Made by a program: the position numbers and the translations under genes. The notes below the pieces were generated by a model that made no database searches, had not been told where the DNA came from, and saw only the letters and a list, made by a program, of their open reading frames with translations. A DNA stretch of 64,000 nt, taken from contig CBDCEX010000017.1 in assembly GCA_965216025.1 (NCBI GenBank), positions 62,001 through 126,000 of the forward strand, in the 5' to 3' direction. The stretch comes from JADFQT01 sp965216025. GTDB lineage: Bacteria > Chloroflexota > Dehalococcoidia > Lucifugimonadales > UBA3495. Positions 27,767 to 37,935 of the stretch are shown here, one piece after another. Position 1 is the stretch's first letter. Each line of letters starts with the position of its first letter.

Positions 27767-28074
27767 GCCGAGGAGTATAGCATCCGGGGAATTTGGACCA
27801 GCCGGGAGGCGTAATAGCCAGGGTTTTCCGACTGCTCCTCCCGGCTTGCCAGCCGGTCCCAGAGGGTCATCTCCGGCGCCACCAAAACAGCAGTGTTCTT
27901 TGAAGGCCTCCCGGAGAGCCTTCTCAAACTAATTTGGTTTCCGTCATAACTCAGGGCTAAGGAGAAGCTGACCTAGACCCCATCATCAAGACAACCGGGA
28001 GAAAGCCGAGGAATGATAAGATCTTTTCCATCCAGTCTGATTTTGGCCTAAAAATATGGTATATTAGACGCCGT
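27767..28074. other. Intergenic stretch upstream of tRNA-Pro
   Basis: No gene is seen. The 3' end holds a likely promoter for the tRNA: an AT-rich TATGGTATATTAG at about 28055-28067 is placed as a -10 region, 8 or so bases before the mature 5' end. Confidence 0.45.
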
Positions 28075-28151
28075 CGGGGCGTAGCGCAGCCCGGTAGCGC
28101 ACCTGCATGGGGTGCAGGGGGTCGTCAGTTCGAATCTGACCGCCCCGACCA
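28075..28151 (+). tRNA. tRNA-Pro (anticodon GGG), CCA encoded
   Basis: The acceptor strands CGGGGCG and CGCCCCG pair perfectly and are followed by A and CCA. The anticodon stem CCTGC/GCAGG closes the loop ATGGGGT, giving anticodon GGG. The T-loop TTCGAAT is closed by GTCAG/CTGAC. The length is 77 nt. An integrase remnant lies 175 bp downstream, which suggests past use as an integration site. Confidence 0.95.
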
Positions 28152-28185
28152 AAACCCCAGACAATCATAGCTGACTCAGCTTTGG

Positions 28186-28212
28186 AGACCACCCATCGGG
28201 TGGTCTTTTTTC
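28186..28212 (+). terminator. Rho-independent terminator after tRNA-Pro
   Basis: AGACCACCC, ATC, GGGTGGTCT forms a perfect 9-bp hairpin followed by TTTTTTCTTT, 35 bp after the tRNA. Confidence 0.95.
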
Positions 28213-28325
28213 TTTGGTTCTCACCTCGGAAAACCACCTATCCGACCATCTGTATTGCACGGGTTCTCGGTTTCCGCTCCAGATGCTTGCCCCACGGACA
28301 CTTCTCTAAATGGAGGCAAGCATTT

Positions 28326-28505
28326 ATGGTGGTGAACAAGCGAAACAGATGGTGGGAGACCATGGATATTTTTTTCCTGACGATGGATGGATATCCGATG
28401 ACCCAGGAGGCTATCAAGTCCGTGATAAAACGGCTTGCAAATCCTTCTGGTGTGCGTCGGCTCCATCCGCACCTGTTGATACATAGCTATGCCCCCTGCG
28501 GACCT
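28326..28505 (+). pseudogene. Tyrosine recombinase (phage integrase) C-terminal remnant
   Basis: A stretch of about 55 codons reads FFLTMDGYPMTQEAIKSVIK and then RRLHPHLLIHSYAP. This matches the C-terminal catalytic domain of tyrosine recombinases, where the second box is usually HLLRHSFAT. The catalytic Arg of that box is Ile here, and the regions before and after are not recognisable, so this is a dead fragment. Its position just after tRNA-Pro fits an old integrative element. Confidence 0.7.
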
Positions 28506-28592
28506 CAGGGCACCCTACTGCTCGGCCGCCGCGCCGACCTTGCCTGGCGCGGGGGAAGGCGGACTATGGCAAGCGTATTGGCGTCGTATTCA

Positions 28593-28850
28593 TTATGGGA
28601 TGATGCGCCAGGGGTGACTGTGGAATAGGTGTTGGCAATGCCAATCACTCCCAAGCGCTCTGCCAGCACCCTCACAAAGCCCCTCATTTAGAATTTCTCC
28701 CATTATTTGTTCGACACCGACGGCTAAAAGCCCGACCGTTACAACGCTTACACCCCCGATAATAAGCACGTACTCAAAGGAGACAGCTCCTAGCTGGCCC
28801 TTCAAGGCTCTCAGAGTTTTGTCCTTAATCAAGTGTATCGTGTTACTCAC
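28593..28850 (-). CDS. Flp-family (type IVb) pilin
   Basis: This 85-residue protein has a short basic leader, then GQLGAVSFEYVLIIGGVSVV. The Gly before AVSFEY with Glu at position +5 is the prepilin-peptidase site and N-terminal helix start of Flp pilins. The hydrophobic helix follows. The C-terminal 25 residues, after GLCEGAGRALGS, look unlike a pilin and may be a run-on. No other tad/flp genes are nearby. A related pilin is at 46585. Confidence 0.75.
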   Translation of the reverse strand: MSNTIHLIKDKTLRALKGQLGAVSFEYVLIIGGVSVVTVGLLAVGVEQIMGEILNEGLCEGAGRALGSDWHCQHLFHSHPWRIIP

Positions 28851-29244
28851 CGCCGTTCACCACCTAGCGGGTCTGAAATTGGGATAGCCTGCTCTCCGCA
28901 AGAATTGCGCCCAGTGGGGCGTTTCCGCCCCGCTGAGACTTTTAGGCGGAGAATGGATGGGCCAACTCCCGCTTTTCTATTTAACACTCCCGAGGCAGCG
29001 AAGGTAGTGAAACCAGGTTGCGGAAAGGAATAGCTGCTGTGAAGAATAGTAATGTTGGGGATGCGAAAATCCTGCCTATGATGATAACCGTGAGGTATTG
29101 GACAGGTGATGGGAAAGCGTCGCCTGGAACTATCAATGGCACCGGTTGGGAGGTCTTCCAGCTATCCCTATAGTGTGGGCCTGACATGTATTAGCCAGCA
29201 TGATACCAATCCCTTCCCCGGCATGGAGAGCTGGCGTACTTCCC
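28851..29244. other. Intergenic stretch without recognised gene
   Basis: Only a short plus-strand frame of 44 codons at about 29038-29172 (MMITVRYWTGDGKASPGTING inside) stands out. It has a GTG start and resembles nothing I recognise. The rest shows no feature. Confidence 0.4.
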
Positions 29245-29808
29245 CTACCCCGATCCCACCTCCCGGAGGAAGGGAACGTCTGCCCCATAGATCTCCTGAA
29301 GTAGCTTCAGAAAAGCCAGCACCGTAGGGCTGTAGTGCTGCGCCCGCCGAAGCAAGGCACAAATAGGCAGGTAAATGTGGTCTACATCCCTAATCGAGAT
29401 GATGGATAGGGTTCCTTTGCCAAGCTCCTGGCTTATCCCGTTGCGGAGGAGAAAAGCAATCCCCATGCCAAGCTCCACCATATGCTTGGTGGCCTCGATA
29501 CTATCCAGGTCCATTTCCACCCTGAGAACTATGCCAGCCTGCTGGCACACCTGGCTGATGGCGACAAAGTAGGCTGACTCCCGGTCGTACACGATGAGTG
29601 GTTCTTGGGCCACCTCTTGAATGCTCGCCTCGCCTCGCCTCGCCGGGTGAAGGGATGGCTGCGGTCTGTAACCAGCACAATTTCTTCATCATAGAGGAGG
29701 ACTTGGTCGACCTCAGGGTGCCCTAAGAACCGGGTCCTGCCGAGCTGAACCTCCTCACTTACCACCATTTGCAGAATCTCTCTCGAGGCGATTCGAGCGA
29801 TTCGCCCT
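29245..29808 (-). pseudogene. LysR-type regulator, 5'-truncated and frameshifted
   Basis: The C-terminal effector-binding domain of a LysR-family regulator is present: one frame (from about 29808) reads PEVDQVLLYDEEIVLVTDRSHPFTRRGEA, and another frame continues to 29245 with QEPLIVYDRESAYF and HMVELGMGIAFLL. The frame break lies in the triplicated CTCGC repeat near 29625-29642, a likely slippage site. The N-terminal helix-turn-helix is missing: the gene stops abruptly where the divergent DUF2332 gene begins, so a deletion joined the two. Confidence 0.75.
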
Positions 29809-29809
29809 A

Positions 29810-30826
29810 ATGGAATGTCATAGCCCTTCCCCACTCTATGAACATCTCTCCTTGGGCGTCGCCGCAGATCCGGAAATACTTGCACTGGCTGCCCATGCCC
29901 GAAGAGGCCAGCCAGCGCCGAACCTCTTCTTCGCGGCGATATATTTGCTGCTACTGCAGGGCACAGAGCATCCAGTCTCGGCCTTCTACTCCAGCCTTTC
30001 TGAAGCTACTGCCTGGAGTGAGGATTCTTACCCCTACTTCCGCGCCTTCTGTCTTGAGCAGAGTGAGGAAATCATCGATCTGATCACGAGTCGCTTGGTA
30101 CAGACTAACGTGATTCGACGTTGCTCATGCCTGCTTCCCGCATTTGGCCTTATAGCCCAGCAATCACACGGGATTTCTTCAGCCCTATCCCTCATAGAAA
30201 TCGGGACCAGCGCCGGCCTAAACCTACTCTGGGACCGTTATGGTTATGACGACGGAGAGGGACGGCAATATGGGGATGCAAGCTCGCCGGTTCAGCTCAC
30301 CTGTGAGGTGCGTGGGGATCTAAGCCCACCAATCCCGCCAGTGCTTCCGACAGTCGCCTTCCGAGTAGGGCTGGACCTCAACGCAGTAGATGTGCACAGT
30401 GCTAGAGCAACCCTATGGCTGCGTGCCCTGATCTGGCCGGAGGAACAAGATCGGGCTAATCTCCTCCAACATGCTATCCAGCTAGCCCAACAAGACCCGC
30501 CTGAGCTGATCGCAGGAGACGCCTTCGAGTTGCTTCCTGATATCCTGGCAGCCGTGCCCCGGGATTCAGCCTTATGTGTCTTTCATACCAGCACGGTCAA
30601 CCAGTTCTCCCGTGAGGCCCGGGAACATCTGTCGGCCTTGATTGCCGAACACGGGGCGAAGCGGGACTTATTCGTGGTCTCAATGGAAGGGGCGGGTCTC
30701 GATCTTACGGAGTACCGGGCCCGCAAGCACAGGGCGTGGATAATTCCGGCTTATAGTTCGAGGCATCCCAGAGGGTCTTATGTTCAGGGTAATCAGTCTG
30801 ATCTGGGAAATCCCGGGTCAGGCTAG
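29810..30826 (+). CDS. DUF2332-family protein, probably missing a few N-terminal residues
   Basis: This 338-residue protein matches the DUF2332 pattern: SPLYEHLSLGVAADPEIL at the N-terminus, FRAFCLEQSEEI, IEIGTSAGLNLLWDRYGYDY-like (here IEIGTSAGLNLLWDRYGYD), and the C-terminal HTSTVNQFSREARE. The GTSAGLNL part resembles the SAM-binding loop of methyltransferases, but the family's activity is not established. Relatives usually begin about 15-20 residues earlier, and here the start abuts the truncated LysR gene, so the 5' end was probably lost with the LysR start. Whether it is translated is uncertain. Confidence 0.75.
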   Translation: MECHSPSPLYEHLSLGVAADPEILALAAHARRGQPAPNLFFAAIYLLLLQGTEHPVSAFYSSLSEATAWSEDSYPYFRAFCLEQSEEIIDLITSRLVQTNVIRRCSCLLPAFGLIAQQSHGISSALSLIEIGTSAGLNLLWDRYGYDDGEGRQYGDASSPVQLTCEVRGDLSPPIPPVLPTVAFRVGLDLNAVDVHSARATLWLRALIWPEEQDRANLLQHAIQLAQQDPPELIAGDAFELLPDILAAVPRDSALCVFHTSTVNQFSREAREHLSALIAEHGAKRDLFVVSMEGAGLDLTEYRARKHRAWIIPAYSSRHPRGSYVQGNQSDLGNPGSG

Positions 30827-31078
30827 TTTCTGGGGAAAGGAGCCACATGGTAAGCAAGAGTCAATCTATTCCACTGTCTGGCGACCCTTACGCTTCAGCA
30901 ACCTCCGATGTTGCACCTCTTCCTGGCGCCGGGTTGACGACCCGATGATTCCAGGCCGGCTTAAAATCAGCGGCATTTACGGCAACAGCATTCTGGCCAA
31001 GACCGAGGCCGCTTTGTCCGAGTTGGATGTCGCCGGTAGACAGTAGACAAGTCATGTACCCCGACGTACTATTCGCTC
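30827..31078. other. Spacer before kinase-ATPase gene A
   Basis: About 250 bp show no recognised gene. The promoter and leader of the kinase gene should be here. Confidence 0.4.
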
Positions 31079-34000
31079 ATGGCAACCGATCGGACTCAAC
31101 GCCAGATCGACCGTCTCCTCGATGCGGCAGAGGAAGCCTTTGCTGAGACTGACTGGGACCGAGTACGGGACACAGTCGGCCAGGCGCTGCTTCTCGACCC
31201 GGAAAACCAGGATGCCATCAATTTCCTGGGAGCTGCAGAGCGGGCGCTGGGAAGAGTTGTGGAGTCGCCAGGTACATCCGAGACTAGGAGCCCACGTCCA
31301 CAGGAAGCTCTCCAGCCCACCTCCTTCGCCAACGGCCGCTACCAAGTCAAGAAATTCCTGGGCGAGGGCGGCAAGAAAAAGGTCTACTTAGCCCAGGACA
31401 CCCTGTTGGACCGGGAGGTGGCCTTCGCGCTGATCAAGACCGAGGGTCTGGACGAAGTCTCCCGCACCCGCATCACCCGGGAGGCTCAGGCCATGGGCCG
31501 TCTCGGCTCCCACCCGCACATCGTCACCGTGTTCGACCTGGGTCAAGAGGCGGACCAGCCCTACATAGTCACCGAGCTGATGGGTGGCGGCGACGTGGAA
31601 GGGGTCATCGAGGATGCCTCTGACCACCGACTTCCCCTGGAGCAGGCCATCGAAATTGCCAGAGAAACCTGTCGGGGACTGGAGTTCGCTCACAGCCGAG
31701 GCATCGTCCACCGGGATTTAAAGCCGGGCAACGTCTGGCTGACTGGTGAAGGTGTGGCCAAGATAGGCGACTTCGGCCTGGCGGTGGCCATCGACCGGTC
31801 CCGCCTGACCACCGAAGGAATGATGGTGGTGACTGTCTCCTACATGCCCCCGGAGCAGGCCATGGGCGGAGAAGTGACACCTCGGGCCGATTTGTATTCC
31901 CTGGGAGCCATGCTCTACGAGATGATCACGGGTAGACCGCCCTTCCTGGGAGACGACTCGGTGGCCATTATTGGCCAGCACATCAACACTCCGCCGGTGG
32001 CTCCCACCTGGCATAACGGGCAATGCCCGCGTCCCTTAGAAGCCCTACTTCTGCGCCTCTTGGCCAAAGACCCCAATGAGCGGCCCCAGTCAGCCAGCGA
32101 TGTTCTGGCAGCCCTGGACGGCCTGGACCTGACAGAACCGGTCGTAGGGGCGCAAGGCCTTGCGCCCCTACCGGGTGATGCCCACGCCCTGGACAGCCTG
32201 GCGGGAGGCGTGTTCGTGGGCAGGCAGCGGGAGATGGGGGAGCTGAAGGCCTGTTTAGAAGACGCATTGTCCGGTCGAGGCAGGCTGGTGACCCTGGTGG
32301 GGGAGCCCGGCATCGGCAAGACACGGACCGCTCAGGAGCTGGCTACCTATGCCGGACTGCGAAGCGCCCAGGTCCTGTGGGGCGCTGCTACGAGGAGCAG
32401 GGCATGCCGCCCTACTGGCCCTGGGTGCAGGCCATCCGTTCCTATGTAAGAGAGCGAGACCCGGACCAGCTGCGCTCCGAAATGGGCGCCGGCGCCGCCG
32501 ACATTGCCGAGGTGGTGTCGGACGTAAAGGAAAGGCTGCCCGACCTGAAGCCGCCGCCTCAGTTGGAAAGTCCGGAGCAGGCCCGGTTCCGGCTGTTTGA
32601 TTCCATCACCGCCTTCCTGAAATCCGCATCCCAGAAGCAGCCCCTGGTGCTGGTGCTGGACGACCTGCACTTGGGCCGACCAGCCGTCGCTACTGCTGCT
32701 CCAGTTCGTGGCCCGGGAGCTAGGCAACAGCCGGCTACTGCTGGTCGGGACCTACCGGGACGTGGAGCTGTCTCGGCAGCATCCCTTGGCCGAGACTTTG
32801 GGGGAGTTGACTCGAGAAAGATTATTCCAGAGGGTGCTCCTGAGGGGTCTGAGCCAGCAGGATGTGGGCCGATTCATCGAGGTAGCCGCCGGTGTTGACC
32901 CGCCCCTCGGGCTGACTGAGGCAGTCCACGCCCAGACCGAAGGCAATCCTCTGTTCGTCACCGAGGTGGTTCGGCTGTTGGTGCAAGAGGGCGAACTAAC
33001 GCCAGAGCGAGCGAGCCAAAGAGATTCCTGGACCGTGCGCATCCCAGAAGGAGTGCGGGAGGTCATCGGCCGCCGACTGAACCGGTTGTCTCAGCGGTGT
33101 AACGAGACCCTGACCATCGCGTCGATCATAGGCCGTGAGTTTGAACTTCGCCAGTTGACTCCGCTGGTTGATGACATGACCGAGGACCGCCTATTGGATG
33201 TCTTAGAGGAGGCCCTTTCTGCCCGGGTGATTGAGGAACTGCCCCAAACAGTTGGTAGATACCAGTTCACCCATGCCTTGATTCAAGAAACTCTCATCGA
33301 AGAGCTGCCCCTGACCCGAAGAGTGCGGCTGCACGCCCGCATCGCTGAAACTCTGGAAGCATTGTACGGTGACAATGCCGAGGTCCATGCCGCCGAGTTG
33401 GCCCATCATTTCGCCCAGGCCGAGGCAGTTGCGGGAAGTAACAAGCTGGTTCGTTACTCATTGCTGGCCGGTGAGAGAGCGCTGGCGGCCTACGCCTGGG
33501 AAGAGGCGCAGGCCCACTTTAAGCGGGCACTGGCCGCCAAAGGCGTATCCCCCGAAGGCATGGACCCGGCGACGGACGCCGAGACGGCGGCCCTGCTGTT
33601 CGGCCTGGCCCGCGCCCAGTTGGCTATGGCTGAAAGGCACGAAATGCTATTGACCGCGGATTCTCTCAGCCGGGCCTTTGACTATTACGCCGATGCGGGG
33701 GATGTGGAACGGGCTGTGGGGGTCGCCGAGTACCCCTACCTTCCGGTCTCTGGCCGAAGTCTCGGAGTCACCCAGCTTATTGTCCGTGCCCTGGAACTGG
33801 TCTCCCCTGAATCTCACCAAGCAGGCCGCCTCCTGGCCAGGTGGGTACTTGTTGGGCATTGAGGAAGGCGACTACGTTGGCGCTGAGGAGGCTACGCACG
33901 GGCTCTATCCATCGCTGCGCGGGACCACGACACCGTCCTGGAGATGCAGACGCTGGCCAACGCCGCCCGGGTTGATAGGTTTCACCTTGAACCCCGGGGA

Positions 34001-34490
34001 GCCTTGAGTAAAAGCTTGCGGGCCATGGAATTGGCGCGGCAACACGACGACCTCTTCGTGGAGGTCGCCGCCCGCTACGAGGCCTCCATTTTCCTTGTGA
34101 ACACCGGTGAACTTGAGCAAGCACGTCAACACGGGGCATCCATGCTGAAGGTGGCAGAGCGGCTCCGCGACCGCTTCTGGCTGTCCTCAGCGCAGAATGT
34201 CAACCGGAGGCTGTGCTCTCTGATGGGCGATTGGCCGGGGGTCAGGGAATTTAGCAGTCGCGGCTTGGCGATGGCAGCCGAAGACTCACGCAACCTCTCA
34301 CTCCGCGCAATATTGGAGTACCAGGTGGGCGACTTTGACCAGGGGAGCGTGTACCTGGAGCGGCTCCTGGAGGTTATGCACCGGACTCCATCCGGGACGA
34401 GCGGGCCTCATCCTGCCGTGGTGATTCCGCTAATCGCCCGTATCACCGGTCTCGCCGACCGGTTGGAGGTCGCCGAGGCCGCCGCTCTTA
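31079..34490 (+). pseudogene. Ser/Thr kinase - STAND ATPase - TPR protein, gene A, 5' part
   Basis: The domains in order are: a short N-terminal helical part; a Hanks-type Ser/Thr kinase (ALIKTEG with the ATP-site Lys, IVHRDLKPGNVWL, IGDFGLAVAI, YMPPEQAMGGEVTPRADLYS); a STAND/AAA ATPase (FVGRQREMGELKACLED, GEPGIGKTR Walker A, LVLVLDDLH Walker B); then TPR-like helices. Related to PknK-type signalling proteins. At least three frameshifts are visible, near 32380, 32670 and 33845, judged against the paralogue B. The gene is cut at 34490 by IS1380. Its true 3' end now lies inverted at 38389-37936: joining the two gives LEVAEAAALSVLSSPSVVPA, which aligns with B without a break. Not functional. Confidence 0.88.
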
Positions 34491-36246
34491 ACCGGGATTC
34501 CCCAGATCAAACCACCTTTCCTGGATATAGCTCCCGCGGGGATACCGCCAAATATAATCCCGCATTCCAAGGGCGTCAAATGCGGTCTGATGCGGCCTGA
34601 TTCACTCAAAGTCCCCGCTTTCATTGGGCAACCACTGTACTGCCAAGCGTAAAAGCCCCAAACCGCTTGTCTACGCCCAAGTCTCGCTCTTGGGAAGCTC
34701 TTTTGCCCTGTGCGACCCCGTAACCGTAACCAATCCCGACGCTCCTAAAGTGGACTAGCCAGGAGCCAGCCTAAGCCGACCAATTCGTTCCAGTATCCCG
34801 CCTAGCATTTCCCGGCTCACGAGCACCTCAGCAAGCTGAAACACCAGCCTTCCGGCATGGCGCACCAACCGTCCTCCAGTCTTGATCATCCTGGTCTGCA
34901 GACTGGTCAACGACCAGTGCTTCATTGCCTCCGGTAAGGCTAGCCTTCTCATGAAGTTGCCCAAGTTGTAAGCCAGTACGAACAACTCCAGCCTGACCTG
35001 ATTGGCCACGAACTTGTGGCAGGACAACCTGGTCCAGTTCAGGGCGTACTTGCCTTCTTTTATCCATTGCTCCGCCGTCCCTCGGCCATTGTAAAAGCGG
35101 ACTATCCCGATGTTTGGATAGCTCAGATTGGTGACGATGAAGCCCACTCTGGGAAACAGTTCTCCCTGGTGCCACTCCACCTTAGAGACCACTCTCCGAG
35201 CAACGTTCCAGCTCTGGGCCTGGTAGACGAAGTCATGATAGGAGACGATGGGCTTCGGGGAAAGCCACTCCGTAGGCCGTATTAGCCGGGGCGCTATCTC
35301 CCGCTGCAGCACCTGGTTGGACCGCAGCCTGATGGCGTAGCCGATGTTTCTTGCTTCCAGATAATCGTATATCTCCGGCTTGGCGAAGGCGGCGTCAGCA
35401 CGAAACAGCAGCCTGACCGCTGCTGTTAAATAACGCTCCACCACCGGATCAAGGACTTCTTGCCAATCATCGGCACTGTGGACGTTGCCTGACCGTAGCT
35501 TAGCTGCTTCACAATCCCCGAACTGGTTGAACAGAAAGAGAGGGTGATAGCAGACGCATTCAAAGTGGCCGTTATAGGCTGCTCCCTCCCGCTGGCCGTG
35601 CACTGGACTCTCGGAACTGTCCATATCCAGGATTACTCGCCGGTGTAGGGTATGGGCCATAGCTCGTTCCACCCACTGGGTATTTATTCGTGCCAGCCCC
35701 TTCAGGTTGTCCTCTTGGGTCAGGAACTCCGTCTCGAACCGGCCCATCTCACTGGTGCTGGCTCCTTTCCGCTCCGAGCCTTGCCATCCCACGATCACTC
35801 GCATGGCTGGGTCTTGGGAAAGGCGCACTGCGTCATTGGTGTCGTCGTAGCCGGCCAAGCGGCTGTAGATCGACTGTCTTAGCAGCGGAACCAGGTGGTG
35901 AAGGATATTGCGTCCGGTACGGCTTTCCTGGAGGTAGTCCTCAGCGATTTCGGTAAGGCCCAAGGCATCATCAAACTCTCGAAAGGCAAGAAGACCAGCG
36001 TCGGAGGTGATGGTTGAGCCGTGAAAATCCAGGCGGACTTTGGGGTTGAATTGGAGCCGGAGAGGGGCTTTTTCGCCGTCACCCATCAGGTGCCTCCATG
36101 ATGCCTACGGCATCTTACTGCAAAGTGACATATCATGGAGAGTTATTATAGCTGGGAACACGCAAAAAGGGCCCATAATTAGACAATGGTTGAAAGACCA
36201 TCGACGAATTACTGAGAAAGCTTTTTAGCCATCTGGGAAATGTGGG
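34491..36246 (-). mobile_element. IS1380-family element, copy A
   Basis: The element is about 1756 bp and nearly identical to the inverted copy at 38390-40144. Its ends carry related short repeats: CGGGATTCCCCAGAT at the left and (inward) CCACATTTCCCAGAT at the right. The left flank is CTTA (34487-34490) and the right flank TTTA (36247-36250), which do not match each other but match the opposite flanks of the other copy. Confidence 0.88.
34755..36086 (-). CDS. IS1380-family transposase, copy A
   Basis: This is an intact 443-residue IS1380-family transposase. Catalytic-region motifs are ILDMDSSESPVHGQ (about residues 152-165), LLFRADAAFAKPEIYDYLE, and NGRGTAEQWIKEGKYALNWT with the catalytic Glu. 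It differs from copy B in only a few residues (for example HTLHRR against HTIHRR and GQREG against GQQEG), so the duplication is recent. Confidence 0.92.
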   Translation of the reverse strand: MGDGEKAPLRLQFNPKVRLDFHGSTITSDAGLLAFREFDDALGLTEIAEDYLQESRTGRNILHHLVPLLRQSIYSRLAGYDDTNDAVRLSQDPAMRVIVGWQGSERKGASTSEMGRFETEFLTQEDNLKGLARINTQWVERAMAHTLHRRVILDMDSSESPVHGQREGAAYNGHFECVCYHPLFLFNQFGDCEAAKLRSGNVHSADDWQEVLDPVVERYLTAAVRLLFRADAAFAKPEIYDYLEARNIGYAIRLRSNQVLQREIAPRLIRPTEWLSPKPIVSYHDFVYQAQSWNVARRVVSKVEWHQGELFPRVGFIVTNLSYPNIGIVRFYNGRGTAEQWIKEGKYALNWTRLSCHKFVANQVRLELFVLAYNLGNFMRRLALPEAMKHWSLTSLQTRMIKTGGRLVRHAGRLVFQLAEVLVSREMLGGILERIGRLRLAPG

Positions 36247-36437
36247 TTTATACTGGAAAATAGCGGCTTATCCTCCGACCGGCTCCTGGGCCTTCTCTCC
36301 CACACCGTGGGGTCAACCTGGACCAGGCGGTGGCGCACTGCGAGGATGCCCAAGCATTCTGTAGAAAAGCTAGGTATCGGCCGGAGCTGGCCTGGACCTG
36401 CTGCGACTACGCCGACGCGCTGCTTCAGCGTCATTCT
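36247..36437 (+). pseudogene. 3' fragment of kinase-ATPase gene B (moved by inversion)
   Basis: Directly after IS1380 copy A the plus strand reads ILENSGLSSDRLLGLLSHTV, then NLDQAVAHCEDAQAFCRK and CCDYADALLQRHSS, the C-terminal TPR part of the family. It does not continue gene A. It continues gene B exactly: B ends LALQSRSG at 40145, and with the shared TTTA it reads on as SGFILENSG. A one-base shift occurs near 36313. The fragment is cut again at about 36437 by a truncated transposase. Confidence 0.88.
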
Positions 36438-36886
36438 TCGACGGGCTCGCAGATCGTCGAATCAAGGTCGATGGTGAATGGCGCGTCGCCGGGTCCGGCG
36501 CCGGCCTTCCAGGCCCGGGCCAGCAACTCGCGGCTCACCCCGTCCAGCTGGCGGACGTGGCCCCAGGTGAATCTGCGCAGGAAGGTGCCCAGGGTGGATG
36601 GCGCTTTGACTACGCAGCCGAGAGCGCAGGCCGTCCTGCCGGTGCGCAACGCATCGGCGTCGTCGATGCAGTCGCCGCCCGCCAGCGCCGAGGCGACCAG
36701 CGTCATTATCTTGTCGCCGGTGTTCGCCCGGCCCGGCGCGCCGCCGAGGTCGAGGTGATTCCCGAGGAGTTGGGGAAGGCCAAGGCGCAGGGCGAGGGTG
36801 GCGGGAAGGATCAGCCCGGCATTGGCCACCAGGCGGTGGTCGTCGAAGGCGATGTGGATGCCGTCGGGTTGGTTGCGTGGTAGCAT
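36431..36886 (-). pseudogene. N-terminal fragment of a second IS1380-type transposase
   Basis: About 150 residues (IAFDDHRLVANAGLILPATL, then SALAGGDCIDDADALRTG and DAPFTIDLDSTICE) form the N-terminal part of an IS1380-family transposase that is clearly different from copies A and B. It stops just after the first catalytic Asp region, where the kinase gene B 3' fragment begins, so the remainder was lost. The upstream terminus may be near 36960, where an inverted-repeat-like stretch lies (ACCGGTTTTC, then AAAACCATTATCCC). Confidence 0.75.
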
Positions 36887-37023
36887 CTATTGGGTGCTCC
36901 TTTTCTGGGACCGGTTTTCTGTTTCAAAACCATTATCCCAGATTCAGAGGCGCACCCTTTTGTTTCTTCAGCAGGCCTCCCACACGCCGTCCATCGGTGG
37001 ATTCGGGTTAAGGGAGGAGCGCA

Positions 37024-37826
37024 ATGAATGCCGCCGAGGTTTACGCCAACCGAATCGATGCTGTCAGGGCCCAACGCACTCGTTTCCATGAAGGGGAGCA
37101 GCAGGACGACACCTGGGGAGGCGCTACAGCCAGGAGATTCCGATTTGACCCACGACGCCAGGGGGTAGGTGCTAGGTGGAGGCAATCGCCTCCTATTTGC
37201 GGCCTGAGGATACTGTGGTAGACGCTGGTGGTGGCGCTGGACGGGTTAGCTTACCCCTCGCCCTCCGCTGCCAGGAAGTGATAAACGTTGACCTTTCACC
37301 GGGCATGAAGGCTGAATTCGAGACGGCGGCTACTGAGGCTGGAATAACTAACGCCAGGTTTATCCTTTCGGACTGGTTGGATGCCAGGGAGCTTAGCAGT
37401 GACCTGGTAATAACGTCCAATGTGACCTACTTCGTCCGTGACATAGTTAGCTTCGTCAGGAAAATGGATGAAACCGCCAAACGAAGGGTGGTGATGACTG
37501 TTTGGAGTGTCCCTCCTCCCAACCAAAGCGCGCCTATATTCCAACTTGTCTATGGCGAGGAGCAAGAGCAGTCACCTGGTCACAAGGAGTTATTACCGGT
37601 GCTGTGGGATATGGGGATTCTACCCGATATACGGGTGCTCTCCTCCGCATCCTTAAATGAATTGCCCCAAACCCACGAAGCAGCTGTGCAGGAAGCCGCC
37701 CGGGGCCAGTGGTTGAGCCCTAACCACCAGGACCTGGCCACGTCCATTGTCGAGCAGCATTTAGGCGAACTCTATGAGGAAACCCCTGAGGGTTACCGTC
37801 CTCTTTGGCAGTCCGAGGTCCCGTAA
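37024..37826 (+). pseudogene. Class I SAM-dependent methyltransferase, frameshifted
   Basis: The N-terminal part (37024 to about 37160) reads MNAAEVYANRIDAVRAQRTR and GGATARRFRFDPRR. The main part continues in another frame from about 37176 with EAIASYLRPEDTVVDAGGGAGRVSLPLAL, the SAM-binding glycine motif, and SPGMKAEFETAATEAG. The break lies near 37155-37176. The substrate is unknown. It lies inside the segment inverted between the IS1380 copies, so its present orientation is not the ancestral one. Confidence 0.8.
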
Positions 37827-37827
37827 C

Positions 37828-37860
37828 TTCTGATTACCTGGCTCCCAGGTAATCAGAATT
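37828..37860. terminator. Bidirectional terminator hairpin
   Basis: TTCTGATTACCTGG, CTC, CCAGGTAATCAGAATT is a perfect 12-bp-plus hairpin between the methyltransferase (plus) and the kinase 3' fragment (minus). Confidence 0.88.
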
Positions 37861-37935
37861 ATTAATAGGCGCCAGGGCCATAGAAAGCCGCCACTATGAA
37901 TCGGCTAGCCGGGGCGCATGGGACGACTTTGGAGA

